Positions 41,146 to 50,006 of a DNA stretch of 55,602 nt are shown piece after piece (within the stretch, counting starts at the first letter, position 1; the number at the start of each line of letters is the position of its first letter). The stretch is from Bacteroidales bacterium. Its GTDB lineage: Bacteria; Bacteroidota; Bacteroidia; Bacteroidales; VadinHA17. The stretch is taken from NCBI GenBank assembly GCA_025358645.1, contig JANYIW010000321.1, positions 1 through 55,602 on the forward strand, given 5' to 3'. The notes beneath the pieces were generated by a model. It did no database searches, was not told the DNA's origin, and was given only the letters and a program-made list of their open reading frames with translations. The translations under genes and the position numbers were made by a program.

Positions 41146-42431
41146 TTTGAGAGCCGGTTCAGTGTATTGGTTATAACAGAGCCGATTACCCTGTCGTATC
41201 GATCATGTGGATTCCTGTAATATATCAATACAACATAATCATTCTCTGTTTCATAATGGCTACCTTCAAATAATGTGGCAGTGCCATCTGTTTCACCATC
41301 TTTCAGAAAAACATATTCATAGTTATACCACCCTTGTTTCAGAAGCATATTACATTCATATTCTTTTTTTTCAGGATTATACGTCATAAGATTCTTTTTA
41401 TCAAAAGCCCAGTTATTCAAACTGCCCGATATATACATCTTCCCTCCTGAAATCACCTGATCTGAAAGAAGTGTAAAATACACATTTACATAGTCAGCTT
41501 CGATGTCAGGTTTCGTACCCTCCTGGAATGCGATATAATACTTACCATTAAAATCCTTCCAGTAGAAGTAAGGTTTAAACTCCCTGTTTTCTGACGGGTA
41601 GAGATAAATATTATAGTTGGGAATAACGTAATCTATACGTTTAACATATTCAGTCTGATACCGAATACTTTTAATGTCAAAATAACGGTATTCATTTCCA
41701 CCCTTGAAAATATTTTTGTCAGATAATGAATTGTATTTAAGCTCATTATTCCCATAAAAATCGGGTTTTAGGTTTCTTTTGGCATTATCCCATCTCCCAT
41801 TCTGAAGGATAAAAGCAAACACATTCCTGTAAGGATCATTGATAGAGAGTCCGGTATAATCTACAACGAAATCAACCTGCTGATGAGTATTGTTTTCTTT
41901 CGTCATCTGAGGTCTGTGAGCCGTTACGGTAATTTTAGAAGCATCTTCAACAACAATAAACCTTTGAGTTATTGCTGGTTCCTGAGGTTTGTCGGCAGGA
42001 TACACCTCAAGTATGTAATTACCTGATAATGTTATGCTTACTTTGTCATTAGGAAAGGTAAGCTTGTAATGAATAAAGCTGACTGTTGTGTTGAAAGAAT
42101 TTCCATAATCTTCAATAGGGTTTTCAGTATACCCGGTAAGGTAATCGTTAGGAAAAATGTCAGATTTATTCCAGTCTTTATTACAATGGATAAAAGTATA
42201 ATAGAATGTTTCAGGCTGGTCATTCAGCAAATCGAAATTAAAAACTAACTTCTCATTAGTGTTCAGCTTAATGATAGGATATGAAAGATTCCAGCCATCC
42301 TTATATATTTGTACAGTTTTAATCTTTTCATTATAGATATGGTTTGAATAAAGAATCGAATCAGGGTATGTTTGTTGTCCCTGTGCTGAAAAGATCCTGA
42401 ACATAAATACAAGTAGAAGTATATATTTCAT
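41142..42431 (-). CDS. DUF5103 protein (type IX secretion Plug-like)
   Basis: A 429-residue exported protein with a signal peptide (about 1-19, FSAQGQ). The motifs YSNHIYNEKIKTVQIYKDGWNLSYPIIKLNTNEKLVFNFDLLND and YYTFIHCNKDWNKSDIFPNDYLTGYTENPIEDYGNSFNT fit the DUF5103 family, some of whose members are the Plug of the SprA translocon in type IX secretion; the body is beta-rich. It has no transmembrane segment beyond the signal. It converges on mogA with a 4-base overlap and is followed upstream by a repeat-bounded 478-base gap. Confidence 0.85.
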   Translation of the reverse strand: MKYILLLVFMFRIFSAQGQQTYPDSILYSNHIYNEKIKTVQIYKDGWNLSYPIIKLNTNEKLVFNFDLLNDQPETFYYTFIHCNKDWNKSDIFPNDYLTGYTENPIEDYGNSFNTTVSFIHYKLTFPNDKVSITLSGNYILEVYPADKPQEPAITQRFIVVEDASKITVTAHRPQMTKENNTHQQVDFVVDYTGLSINDPYRNVFAFILQNGRWDNAKRNLKPDFYGNNELKYNSLSDKNIFKGGNEYRYFDIKSIRYQTEYVKRIDYVIPNYNIYLYPSENREFKPYFYWKDFNGKYYIAFQEGTKPDIEADYVNVYFTLLSDQVISGGKMYISGSLNNWAFDKKNLMTYNPEKKEYECNMLLKQGWYNYEYVFLKDGETDGTATLFEGSHYETENDYVVLIYYRNPHDRYDRVIGSVITNTLNRLSN

Positions 42432-42454
42432 CTTAATATTGATAACTAATCATT

Positions 42455-42796
42455 GCCTAAAGTGAGCTAAAGTTTAGAGTGCCTAAAGTTAAAAAATCAA
42501 GTGTTATTAACAATTTTTTTAACTGGATTAACGTTTTTAGGGTTTATTAATTTGATATTTTTATAAATTGTACATGTTAACAAAAATAATTATTTGGGTT
42601 GATAATTAACCGATTATGTACTTTGAAATGAGTGCCGCTGAAAACTTCGCCATCCTGAGATCCATTATTGATACTACCATAAATAACAATCAAAATGTGG
42701 TAGGAGCTTTAAGTGTTATCGCTGCTTATAAAAGAAACTGATTCACCCTTTTATTATTAACTTTAGGCACTCTAGGCACTCCAAACTCTAGTCACT
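42455..42796. repeat. MITE-like inverted-repeat element, copy 1 (342 bp)
   Basis: The left arm (42455-42490) and the right arm (42759-42796) both contain GTGCCTAAAGTT or its complement AACTTTAGGCAC, with a 16-bp exact inverted match TAGAGTGCCTAAAGTT. Each arm itself contains 2-3 short TTTAGGCACT-like units. The 268-base interior has one 41-codon ORF and is otherwise A/T-rich. A second copy with the same arms is at 50786-50974, which shows dispersal. This fills most of the 478-base gap between the DUF5103 and apbE genes. Confidence 0.7.
42616..42741 (+). CDS. Small ORF inside repeat element (41 aa)
   Basis: A 41-codon frame with ATG at 42616 (MYFEMSAAENFAILRS...VVGALSVIAAYKRN), with a stop codon just upstream. 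It is within the first inverted-repeat element. The composition is protein-like and predicted helical, so it could be the remains of a helical accessory protein or a short cargo gene. I recognise no family, and it may simply be non-coding. Confidence 0.25.
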   Translation: MYFEMSAAENFAILRSIIDTTINNNQNVVGALSVIAAYKRN

Positions 42797-42909
42797 GATT
42801 AGTTACGTTGCATCAAATATCAGAGAAGAAATATTAATATTTTGAAGGAGCACAAATTTTATGTAAGATTGCATAGGCAATGGGAATCATAAAATTATAA
42901 GATTAGATC

Positions 42910-43935
42910 ATGATTAATAAATTAATGTCCGGTCTCTTATTCCTTGTCCTCTTTACATCTGGCTGCACGCATAATAAACCTGTTATTGCAAATTTTGCGG
43001 GTTTGGCTCAGGGATCAACGTATAGTATTGTTTACGATAATAAGAAAAACATAGATCCCGCTGAACTCAGGAAAAAAGTTGAAAAGACCCTTGCTGATTT
43101 TGATCTGTCGTTGTCACTTTACAAGGATTCATCCATTATTTCAAAGATAAACCGTAACGAGGACGTAGTACCTGATTCATTTTTCACCGAAGTTTTCAGG
43201 AAGTCAGTTTTAGTATCTGAAATGACAGATGGCGCTTTTGACATTACTGTGGGTCCACTTGTAAAAGCCTGGGGATTTGGTCCTGATGCGCATAAGAGCT
43301 TCACGGAATCGAAACGTGATAGCCTTCTTAAACTTGTGGGGATGAGTAAAGTTTCATTGATTAACGGACGACTGGTTAAAACTGATCCACGTGTATGCCT
43401 TGACGTTAATGCTATCGCTCAGGGGTATTCAGTTGATGTGATCTGCCGTTTATTCGACAATCTGGGAATTAAAAATTATCTGGTTGAGATTGGAGGAGAA
43501 GTCAGAGCAAAAGGTAAGAAGGCAGGCAATCTATGGAGAGTAGGCATAGATAAACCGGTAGATAATAACCTGACTCCGGGGAAGACACTACAGGCAATAA
43601 TAAGAATTACTGATAAAGCAATTGCAACTTCGGGAAACTACAGGAAATTTTATGTTGAAGATGGTGTTAAATATTCCCATCATGTTGATCCGCGAACAGG
43701 GTATACTACAAAGAATACCTTGTTAAGTATCTCTATTATTGCTGACGAATGCGCCATGGCTGATGGTGTAGCAACTGGCTGCCTTGTAATGGGTAAAGAG
43801 AAGGCGATGGAATTTCTGGATATGCATCCGGAGTTTGAGGCATTTATGGTTTATTCAGATGACAGTGGAAATTTTAAAACATGGACCTCCGATAAGTTGA
43901 AGAGTGATCTTACAGAAACAGAAAATAGTCAGTGA
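42910..43935 (+). CDS. apbE: FAD:protein FMN transferase (ApbE), lipoprotein
   Basis: A 341-residue enzyme that attaches FMN to threonine residues of exported or membrane flavoproteins such as Nqr and Rnf. The N-terminus is a lipobox signal peptide (LVLFTSGC, about residue 19), so it is anchored in a membrane facing the periplasm. Typical are FAGLAQGSTYSIVYDN, SLYKDSSIISKINRN, TDGAFDITVGPLVKAWGFG, DVNAIAQGYSVD, GGEVRAKG, KAIATSGNYRKFYVEDGVKYSHHVDPRTGY and ADGVATGCLVMG. No flavoprotein target is within the window. Confidence 0.93.
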   Translation: MINKLMSGLLFLVLFTSGCTHNKPVIANFAGLAQGSTYSIVYDNKKNIDPAELRKKVEKTLADFDLSLSLYKDSSIISKINRNEDVVPDSFFTEVFRKSVLVSEMTDGAFDITVGPLVKAWGFGPDAHKSFTESKRDSLLKLVGMSKVSLINGRLVKTDPRVCLDVNAIAQGYSVDVICRLFDNLGIKNYLVEIGGEVRAKGKKAGNLWRVGIDKPVDNNLTPGKTLQAIIRITDKAIATSGNYRKFYVEDGVKYSHHVDPRTGYTTKNTLLSISIIADECAMADGVATGCLVMGKEKAMEFLDMHPEFEAFMVYSDDSGNFKTWTSDKLKSDLTETENSQ

Positions 43936-44016
43936 CCAATTATTCTGGTTTATTTAAACAACATTGGTCTTAATTTGTTTGTAGTTGCAGTACAACCACT
44001 AAACTTAATATCAGGA

Positions 44017-46482
44017 ATGAAACAAAACAACAATCAATCAGAGCAATATTTGAAGGCAGAAACTATTGAGATGAAACAAAACCACAATCAATCCGGACAT
44101 AATTTGAATAAAGAGAGCATTCTTGCTGACTTCCGGATGGCAAATCTTAGTAGAAACCTGAGTATTATAGGACGCCGGGAAGTTCTCACAGGGAAAGCAA
44201 AGTTTGGGATTTTTGGGGATGGAAAGGAGATAATTCAGTTGGCGCTGGCAAAACAGTTTAAAAATGGTGATTGGCGATCGGGATACTACAGGGACCAGAC
44301 GTGGATGATGGCGATGGGGCTTTATGACTCGCTCGAATTTTTCCATCAGTTGTATGGTAATACCGATAAGCAGTTTAATACAGGTAGTGGAGGAAGGGTT
44401 TTTAATAACCACTTCTCTGTGCCGAATATCAACCCTGACGGATCATGGAAGGATTTGACAAAACAAAAAAACTCTTCCGCTGATATTTCTCCTACAGCAG
44501 GACAAATGCCGCGTTTACTTGGACTGGCTTATGCATCAAAGTTATTCAGGCAAAATAAGGATCTTCAACAATTCACAACTCTTTCTCTGAAAGGAAATGA
44601 GGTGGCGTTCGGATCCATTGGCGACGCGAGTACATCTGAAGGTTATTTCTGGGAGACAATTAATGCTGCAGGTGTTCTCCAGGTGCCAATGGCTGTTTCT
44701 GTTTATGATGATGGTTACGGCATATCAGTACCCAAGAAATACCAGACTACAAAAGGCAGTATTTCAGAAATACTTAAGGGATTTGAAACTGAAAAAGATA
44801 AATTAGGAATACGAATTTTCAAGGGAAAAGGGTGGGATTATGCCGGATTAATAAAGCTTTACGAAGAAGGTATTGCAATATGCCGCGAACAACATACTCC
44901 TGTTGTGTTTCATATTGAAGAAGTTACGCAGCCTCAGGGGCATTCCACCTCAGGTTCACACGAAAGATATAAAAGCGAGGAACGTCTAAAATGGGAAGAC
45001 GATTTTGACCCGATAAAGAAAATGAGGGAATGGATTCTCAGTTCCAAAATTGCTACAGCTGAAGAGCTTGATAAGCTGGCAGTTGAAGCTGAAGAGGAAG
45101 CGAAAGAATCAAGAAGGAAAGGCTGGGAGTCATTTCAGAATCCGATCAGGATTGAACGTGACGCTCTCGTGAAGATTATAAATGATCGTTCATGCAAGTG
45201 CACAGAAAAGGCGAAAGAGGATTCAATTGATACTTATGCAGAGGATCTGAAGAAAGTTCCGGCACCCATAAGAAAGGACAATTTTGTAACAGCCCGTAAG
45301 ATATTAAGAAATATATGCGGATCATGTCTCAAATCAGATAACCTGAACGAAGAATTACAGGGTTGGCTCAAACGTAATTATGAAGATGCCCGGAAGAGTT
45401 ATGATTCATTTCTTTATAATGAAACACCAACATCAGTTCTTAATGTGAAGCCGGTTCCTCCGGTTTATTCTGCTGATTCACCTGAGGTTCCCGGTCGTCA
45501 GATTTTGCGTGATAATTATGATAAGCTTTTTTCAAAATACCCTCTTCTGGTAACATTCGGAGAGGACACCGGAGGTATTGGAGGCGTTAACCAATCGCTT
45601 GAGGGATTACAGAAAAAATTCGGGGAACTTCGTATTACAGATACAGGCATCAGGGAAGCAACTATTCTTGGTCAGGGACTCGGACTGGCTCTACGGGGGA
45701 TGAGACCAATAGCAGAAATTCAGTATCTCGACTACGTGATGTATGCTTTGCAGGTTTTAAGCGATGATCTTGCAACAACTCATTACAGAACTGCAGGGAG
45801 AATGATTGCACCATTGATTATAAGTACCCGTGGACACCGTCTGGAAGGGATCTGGCACTCAGGATCTCCTATGAGCATGCTAATAAACTCCGTAAGAGGC
45901 ATCTATGTTTGTTCACCAAGAGATATGACACGAGCAGCAGGTTTTTATAATACGTTACTGGAGGGTAGCGATCCTGCAATAGTTATTGAACCTCTCAATG
46001 GCTACAGACTGAAAGAAAAAATGCCGGATAATATTGGTGAGTTTCGCTTGCAATTGGGAATTCCTGAAATACTTAACCAGGGAACAGATCTGACCATAGT
46101 AACCTATGGATCAACAGTTAAAATTGCAAATGAAGCAGTGAAACAACTGGCTGCGCATGGTATTTCTGTTGAATTAATTGATGTCCAGACACTTGTGCCC
46201 TTTGATCGGAATAAGATGATAGTTGAGTCCCTTAAAAAGACAAACAGGATTCTTTTTCTCGATGAAGACTTACCTGGTGGAACCACTGCATATATGATGC
46301 AAGAGGTGCTCGAAAAGCAAGGCGGCTGGCAATATCTTGACAGTCCTCCCAAAACTCTTGCCGCAAAAGAACACAGGCCGGCTTATACAACCGACGGAGA
46401 CTATTTCTCCAAACCCAGTGCTGAAGATGTCTTTGATGTAATTTATGGGATGATGAAAGAGGCTGATCCCGAGAAATATTAG
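44017..46482 (+). CDS. 2-oxoacid dehydrogenase E1 component, alpha-beta fused
   Basis: An 821-residue thiamine-dependent E1 subunit of a branched-chain 2-oxoacid or pyruvate dehydrogenase complex. The alpha half (to about 370) has SIGDASTSEGYFWETINAAGVLQVP, the TPP-Mg region, and YGISVPKKYQTT; the beta half has FGEDTGGIGGVNQSLEGL, ITDTGIREATILGQGLGLALRGMRPIAEIQY and EDLPGGTTAYMMQE. A linker with CKC and CGSC cysteines joins them. The longest frame opens at a TTG at 43975; I use the ATG at 44017. The first 54 bases of this start are an imperfect tandem duplicate of the next 54, so the ATG at 44071 could equally be used. Confidence 0.88.
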   Translation: MKQNNNQSEQYLKAETIEMKQNHNQSGHNLNKESILADFRMANLSRNLSIIGRREVLTGKAKFGIFGDGKEIIQLALAKQFKNGDWRSGYYRDQTWMMAMGLYDSLEFFHQLYGNTDKQFNTGSGGRVFNNHFSVPNINPDGSWKDLTKQKNSSADISPTAGQMPRLLGLAYASKLFRQNKDLQQFTTLSLKGNEVAFGSIGDASTSEGYFWETINAAGVLQVPMAVSVYDDGYGISVPKKYQTTKGSISEILKGFETEKDKLGIRIFKGKGWDYAGLIKLYEEGIAICREQHTPVVFHIEEVTQPQGHSTSGSHERYKSEERLKWEDDFDPIKKMREWILSSKIATAEELDKLAVEAEEEAKESRRKGWESFQNPIRIERDALVKIINDRSCKCTEKAKEDSIDTYAEDLKKVPAPIRKDNFVTARKILRNICGSCLKSDNLNEELQGWLKRNYEDARKSYDSFLYNETPTSVLNVKPVPPVYSADSPEVPGRQILRDNYDKLFSKYPLLVTFGEDTGGIGGVNQSLEGLQKKFGELRITDTGIREATILGQGLGLALRGMRPIAEIQYLDYVMYALQVLSDDLATTHYRTAGRMIAPLIISTRGHRLEGIWHSGSPMSMLINSVRGIYVCSPRDMTRAAGFYNTLLEGSDPAIVIEPLNGYRLKEKMPDNIGEFRLQLGIPEILNQGTDLTIVTYGSTVKIANEAVKQLAAHGISVELIDVQTLVPFDRNKMIVESLKKTNRILFLDEDLPGGTTAYMMQEVLEKQGGWQYLDSPPKTLAAKEHRPAYTTDGDYFSKPSAEDVFDVIYGMMKEADPEKY

Positions 46483-46497
46483 GATTGTAGAGACGTT

Positions 46498-46539
46498 ATA
46501 TTATGTAGGGACGTTGCATGCAACGTCCCTACATAATAT
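46498..46539. repeat. 42-bp perfect palindrome at convergent gene ends
   Basis: A 21+21 base perfect palindrome with no loop, with the inner part GTAGGGACGTTGCA / TGCAACGTCCCTAC, lies between the E1 stop and the stop of the converging HprK-like gene. It could act as a bidirectional terminator or as a REP-type repeat. A related half-unit, GTAGAGACGTTA, is just to the left at 46487-46498 and again, inverted, at 35241-35252. Confidence 0.75.
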
Positions 46540-48314
46540 CATATTGTAACCCCGATTATTCTCAGCAATTCGAGTGCAGCTTCTTTGGGTCCGCTGGATT
46601 CATTACCCGGAATCCCCAGTCTTGTCCTCATCTGTCCGACAAAAACATTATTTTTGAAGAACGATGCAAAGTACTTTGCAGCAATTTTTTCATGAGCAGA
46701 TTTATATTCCGGCGGGCCAAAAATATTTGCGAAATATGAGTGTACAAGTCCGCTGGATGTAGTGGTCCCTTTGCTCATAACAGCTCCTTCCCGGAATATA
46801 TCCAATGCCCATTCTGCCGAAGTGAATTTTTCAATAACAGGATGTTCATTGTCAATCTCCTCATAATTATTGGCATAGAGGATATAATCAATTTTATGAC
46901 CTGCAATAACAGTTTCAAATTTTGTGACAGGGAAAACAATACGAGCATTGACCTGACTGGGGTTAAAGATGATTGAGCGGTCGAGATGCCCGAAAGCATA
47001 ACCAGGCTGCAGATCATCGAGACGGAGAAATGCACCGATCTCAGTTCCATAACCGATAGGACAACCGTCCTTATCGAGTTCAATTGAACCCATATCGTCA
47101 GCAATGATAGTAAGTTCACGGATATACTTGTCTGCAAGCACTCTGAAAGCTTCAAGGGTTTCGGATTTCCCGGCGCCAGTGTCACCCATCATGAGTATGG
47201 TAGCCTCTTTGTTTCCCTGGAGTAGAATTTTCACCATAGCGCCATGAAACGGCATGTTTCCATTCTTCATTATAATGGAGTTGTGAAGAGTGAGGATCAT
47301 CTTTTTCAGATAACCGAAATAAGCAAATTCAGGTCTGTCGGGAATAGCTCCTACGAATATTTTGTTTTCGTCGTCATCATAAAAGACAGTGGAAAATTTA
47401 GCGAGTCCGTCTATCAGTTTGCCAGGAACTCCGTAAATAAAGAGTGCATCGGGTTTTTTTTCAAGATCTGAGTCATCAGCCAGCTGAAAGAGATTACACA
47501 TCGAAAACCCAAGTTCAAAAAAATCGAGATGGAAGTAAACCATAATAAGAAGCTTACCTACTTTAGCAGGATAGCAAAGCCATTCACCGGGAGTTAAGTT
47601 GACCAGGTCAACAGGATTCTGATTGATCTTCTTGAAATCGCCAGTCCGTTTATTCATCGGCTGCTGGATAACTAACGGCGGATAGATAAGCATCTGCCGG
47701 ATTACCGGCACACTGTTCAGCTTCTTATATTTTTCTCCCTGATATGCTATATCCTTAGGCAGGGAGATCACTGCCATTTCAGCGCCGGCAGGTACCTGTC
47801 TGTAAACACTGGGATGACTGCCAGTAATGTTTTCCTGGATATGTCTGTAAACGGTTCTTATCAGATGGGTGAGCTGTTCAATCGTTTCATTAAAAGTACG
47901 ATAAGGCCTTTTATCAAGCCGGTCACCTTCAGAATCATTAATAATAAAACGGTCAAAATGGCGCCAGTAGTCATATAGATATTCCACAAAACCGGCTATT
48001 TTATCAAGATCTTTAAGAAAATTTTTGGACTTATCAAAAATATGTGGTACAACGTTGGCCTCATATTTTACCAGTAAAGAGAGCGTCTTGACAAGATCAT
48101 CAACACACTCTTTATCTGATTCGCAGCTTCCGAAAAATTCAAGTAAGGGAGAGTTTTTAGATTTGAGTGTATTAAGGCAATGATCCAGGACTAACCGAAA
48201 TTTGTCGCTTGCCAGCATCTCCTCAGCAGTTTCGCACATCCTTTCACGGATATTTAAAATAGCTTTATTCCCAATTATGCTTAATGTACTTCTTTGCATG
48301 ATAATATTTAACAT
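46539..48314 (-). CDS. HprK/PEPCK-like P-loop protein (591 aa)
   Basis: A large cytoplasmic protein without a signal peptide. The C-terminal part is a P-loop domain that resembles HPr kinase and PEP carboxykinase: PFHGAMVKI, then the Walker A MMGDTGAGKSETLEAF (GDTGAGKS at about 377-384), and TIIADDMGSIELDKDG, the second acidic motif (406-407). The N-terminal 200 residues are helical with no known motif. The substrate is unknown; kinase or phosphorylase activity on a protein or a small molecule is possible. Starts at 48314 or 48299. The divergent upstream region holds a pair of ATGATAATATTTAA repeats. Confidence 0.65.
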   Translation of the reverse strand: MLNIIMQRSTLSIIGNKAILNIRERMCETAEEMLASDKFRLVLDHCLNTLKSKNSPLLEFFGSCESDKECVDDLVKTLSLLVKYEANVVPHIFDKSKNFLKDLDKIAGFVEYLYDYWRHFDRFIINDSEGDRLDKRPYRTFNETIEQLTHLIRTVYRHIQENITGSHPSVYRQVPAGAEMAVISLPKDIAYQGEKYKKLNSVPVIRQMLIYPPLVIQQPMNKRTGDFKKINQNPVDLVNLTPGEWLCYPAKVGKLLIMVYFHLDFFELGFSMCNLFQLADDSDLEKKPDALFIYGVPGKLIDGLAKFSTVFYDDDENKIFVGAIPDRPEFAYFGYLKKMILTLHNSIIMKNGNMPFHGAMVKILLQGNKEATILMMGDTGAGKSETLEAFRVLADKYIRELTIIADDMGSIELDKDGCPIGYGTEIGAFLRLDDLQPGYAFGHLDRSIIFNPSQVNARIVFPVTKFETVIAGHKIDYILYANNYEEIDNEHPVIEKFTSAEWALDIFREGAVMSKGTTTSSGLVHSYFANIFGPPEYKSAHEKIAAKYFASFFKNNVFVGQMRTRLGIPGNESSGPKEAALELLRIIGVTI

Positions 48315-48341
48315 TTTGAGTAAAAATATGATAATATTTAA
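48298..48341. repeat. Direct repeat ATGATAATATTTAA (two copies, 30 bp apart)
   Basis: Two identical 14-base units at 48298-48311 and 48328-48341 bracket the start of the minus-strand HprK-like gene and lie just before the -33 box of algH. The 30-base (about three helical turns) offset fits binding of a regulator to one DNA face, so they could be an operator, but slippage is possible in such A/T-rich DNA. Confidence 0.45.
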
Positions 48342-48372
48342 TTGAAAATAAGTTTTTACTTAATTATTTTTG
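48342..48372 (+). promoter_or_regulatory. Promoter of algH: TTG-N20-TATTTTTG
   Basis: A -33 TTG (48342-48344), a 20-base spacer and TATTTTTG (48365-48372) form a full Bacteroidota promoter. The ATG of the algH gene is 34 bases beyond the -7 box. The longest ORF opens at a TTG at 48392, but the ATG at 48407 gives the known N-terminus. Confidence 0.65.
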
Positions 48373-48406
48373 CATAATATTAATATTCTAATTGTTAATT
48401 CGAATC

Positions 48407-48997
48407 ATGCAACCAGAACTTGATATGTTTGCGATACTGCCGGAAGATAAAATCCCGGGAAAAGGCAAGATTCTGATATCTGAACCTTTTCTGCCAGATA
48501 CGTTTTTTAACAGGAGCATAGTGTATCTTACGGATCACACCCCCCAGGGATCTGTCGGCTTTATTCTGAATAAAAAGCTTGATTTGCAGGCCAGCGCTGC
48601 AATTGAGGGTTTTGAAGGCTGGAATGAAAACCTCAGCATGGGTGGACCTGTTGCACCTGATACACTTCATTATCTGCATAATCTCGGGAATTTAATTCCT
48701 AATAGTATACAGGTGGAGGGAAATATTTTTTGGGGAGGGGACATTGAAAGTATCAAAGAACTAATAAAAGCAAAGCAAATTAAACAATCACAGATCAGGT
48801 TCTTCCTGGGTTATTCCGGATGGTCAGCCGGTCAGCTTGAACGTGAACTTAAAGAAAATTCCTGGGTCATTGCAAAGGTCAATTCCGAAGTTGTCCTGAA
48901 TAACAGGGGTAATGATATCTGGAAAAAAGTTTTAAGGAGCTTTAATAATAAGTACAGAATGTGGGCAGAATTCCCCGATTCACCTGAAATGAATTAG
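48407..48997 (+). CDS. YqgE/AlgH family protein
   Basis: A 196-residue cytoplasmic protein of the DUF179/AlgH family, found in most Bacteroidota; the biochemical role is not settled. Family motifs: KGKILISEPFLPDTFFNRSIVYLTDHTPQGSVGFILNK, LSMGGPVAPDTLHYLHN, FWGGDIESIKELI, RFFLGYSGWSAGQLERELKENSWVI. The ATG at 48407 (MQPELDMFAIL) fits the promoter at 48342-48372. It converges on holA with a 4-base overlap. Confidence 0.9.
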   Translation: MQPELDMFAILPEDKIPGKGKILISEPFLPDTFFNRSIVYLTDHTPQGSVGFILNKKLDLQASAAIEGFEGWNENLSMGGPVAPDTLHYLHNLGNLIPNSIQVEGNIFWGGDIESIKELIKAKQIKQSQIRFFLGYSGWSAGQLERELKENSWVIAKVNSEVVLNNRGNDIWKKVLRSFNNKYRMWAEFPDSPEMN

Positions 48998-50004
48998 AGG
49001 TGTAGTACTCTGTATACCAGCTCTTTAAGAAGATCGCCCGGATCAGTGCCCGGATCTCCGAAACCCTTTGATTTCAAGTCGTATATACGCAGAAGACTGA
49101 TAATCTCCATTGTCTTTGAGACATTGTATTTTGTAGCTGAGTTCTCATACTCTTTTACAAAAAAAGGATTAACCTTAAGAGCAGCCGCTACATTGTTTTT
49201 AGATTTGTCGGTTAAGTAATGGAAGGTAAGAAGCTTGCTGAAAAATCCAAAAAGCGATGCAATAGAAAGAGTAATAGGATTGTCTTTGGGGTTATTAGCG
49301 AAATAGTGAACTATCATATTTGCTTTGAGGATATTCTTTTCCCCGATTGCCTTCTGTAATTCAAAATTATTATAATCCTTACTTATCCCTATGTTTTTCT
49401 CAATTAATGCCGTTGTAATAAATGGTTTACCATCAGGAAGAGTGATTATAAGTTTATCAAGCTCGTTGACAATCTTATGCAAATCGGTACCGAGATACTC
49501 AGTAAGCATGGCGCTTGCACTCGGATCTGTTTTTATGCCTTTTAACATCAGGTATCTTTCAATCCATGCCGGTATCAGATAGTCCCGTATTCTGCCCGAT
49601 TCAAAATAAATACCATGACTCTCAAGAGTTTTAAATAGTCTTGTTCTCTTATCCAGAGTTTTATACTTATAGTTGAATACAAGTATCGTTGATAACAGCG
49701 GTTTTTCAAGATATATGATAAGATCGTCCAGGTTTTTCAACGATTGAGCCTCTTTCACGATAAGAACCTGATGACTCGACATCATAGGAAACCTGCGCGC
49801 CGTATCTATTATTGAAGCAATATTTGTATCGTCGCCATAAAGGATGATCTGGTTAAAAGCCTTTTCAGATTCCGGTAATACCTTCTCCTGTATATACTCA
49901 GTTATTAGGTCAATATAATAAGATTCCTCGCCTGCCAGGAAATAAACAGGTTTAAAAATCCGGTTTTTCAGATCAGAGATTATACCCTCATAAGTTACAG
50001 CCAT
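48994..50004 (-). CDS. holA: DNA polymerase III subunit delta
   Basis: The clamp-loader delta subunit, 336 residues, that opens the sliding clamp. It has the Bacteroidota HolA pattern: PVYFLAGEESYYIDLITEYI at the N-terminus (the clamp-contact region), FPMMSSHQVLIVKEAQSLKNLDDLIIYLEKPLLSTILVFNYK, and LTEYLGTDLHKIVNELDKL with ISKDYNNFELQKAIGEKNILKA. It has no Walker A, as expected for delta. It is 2 bases downstream of the AMP nucleosidase gene, on the same strand. Confidence 0.93.
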   Translation of the reverse strand: MAVTYEGIISDLKNRIFKPVYFLAGEESYYIDLITEYIQEKVLPESEKAFNQIILYGDDTNIASIIDTARRFPMMSSHQVLIVKEAQSLKNLDDLIIYLEKPLLSTILVFNYKYKTLDKRTRLFKTLESHGIYFESGRIRDYLIPAWIERYLMLKGIKTDPSASAMLTEYLGTDLHKIVNELDKLIITLPDGKPFITTALIEKNIGISKDYNNFELQKAIGEKNILKANMIVHYFANNPKDNPITLSIASLFGFFSKLLTFHYLTDKSKNNVAAALKVNPFFVKEYENSATKYNVSKTMEIISLLRIYDLKSKGFGDPGTDPGDLLKELVYRVLHL

Positions 50005-50006
50005 AA

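Noticed and set aside
46775..47185. 136-codon open frame inside the HprK-like gene
   Set aside because: It lies in another frame of a protein whose P-loop motifs are clear, so it is a shadow ORF.
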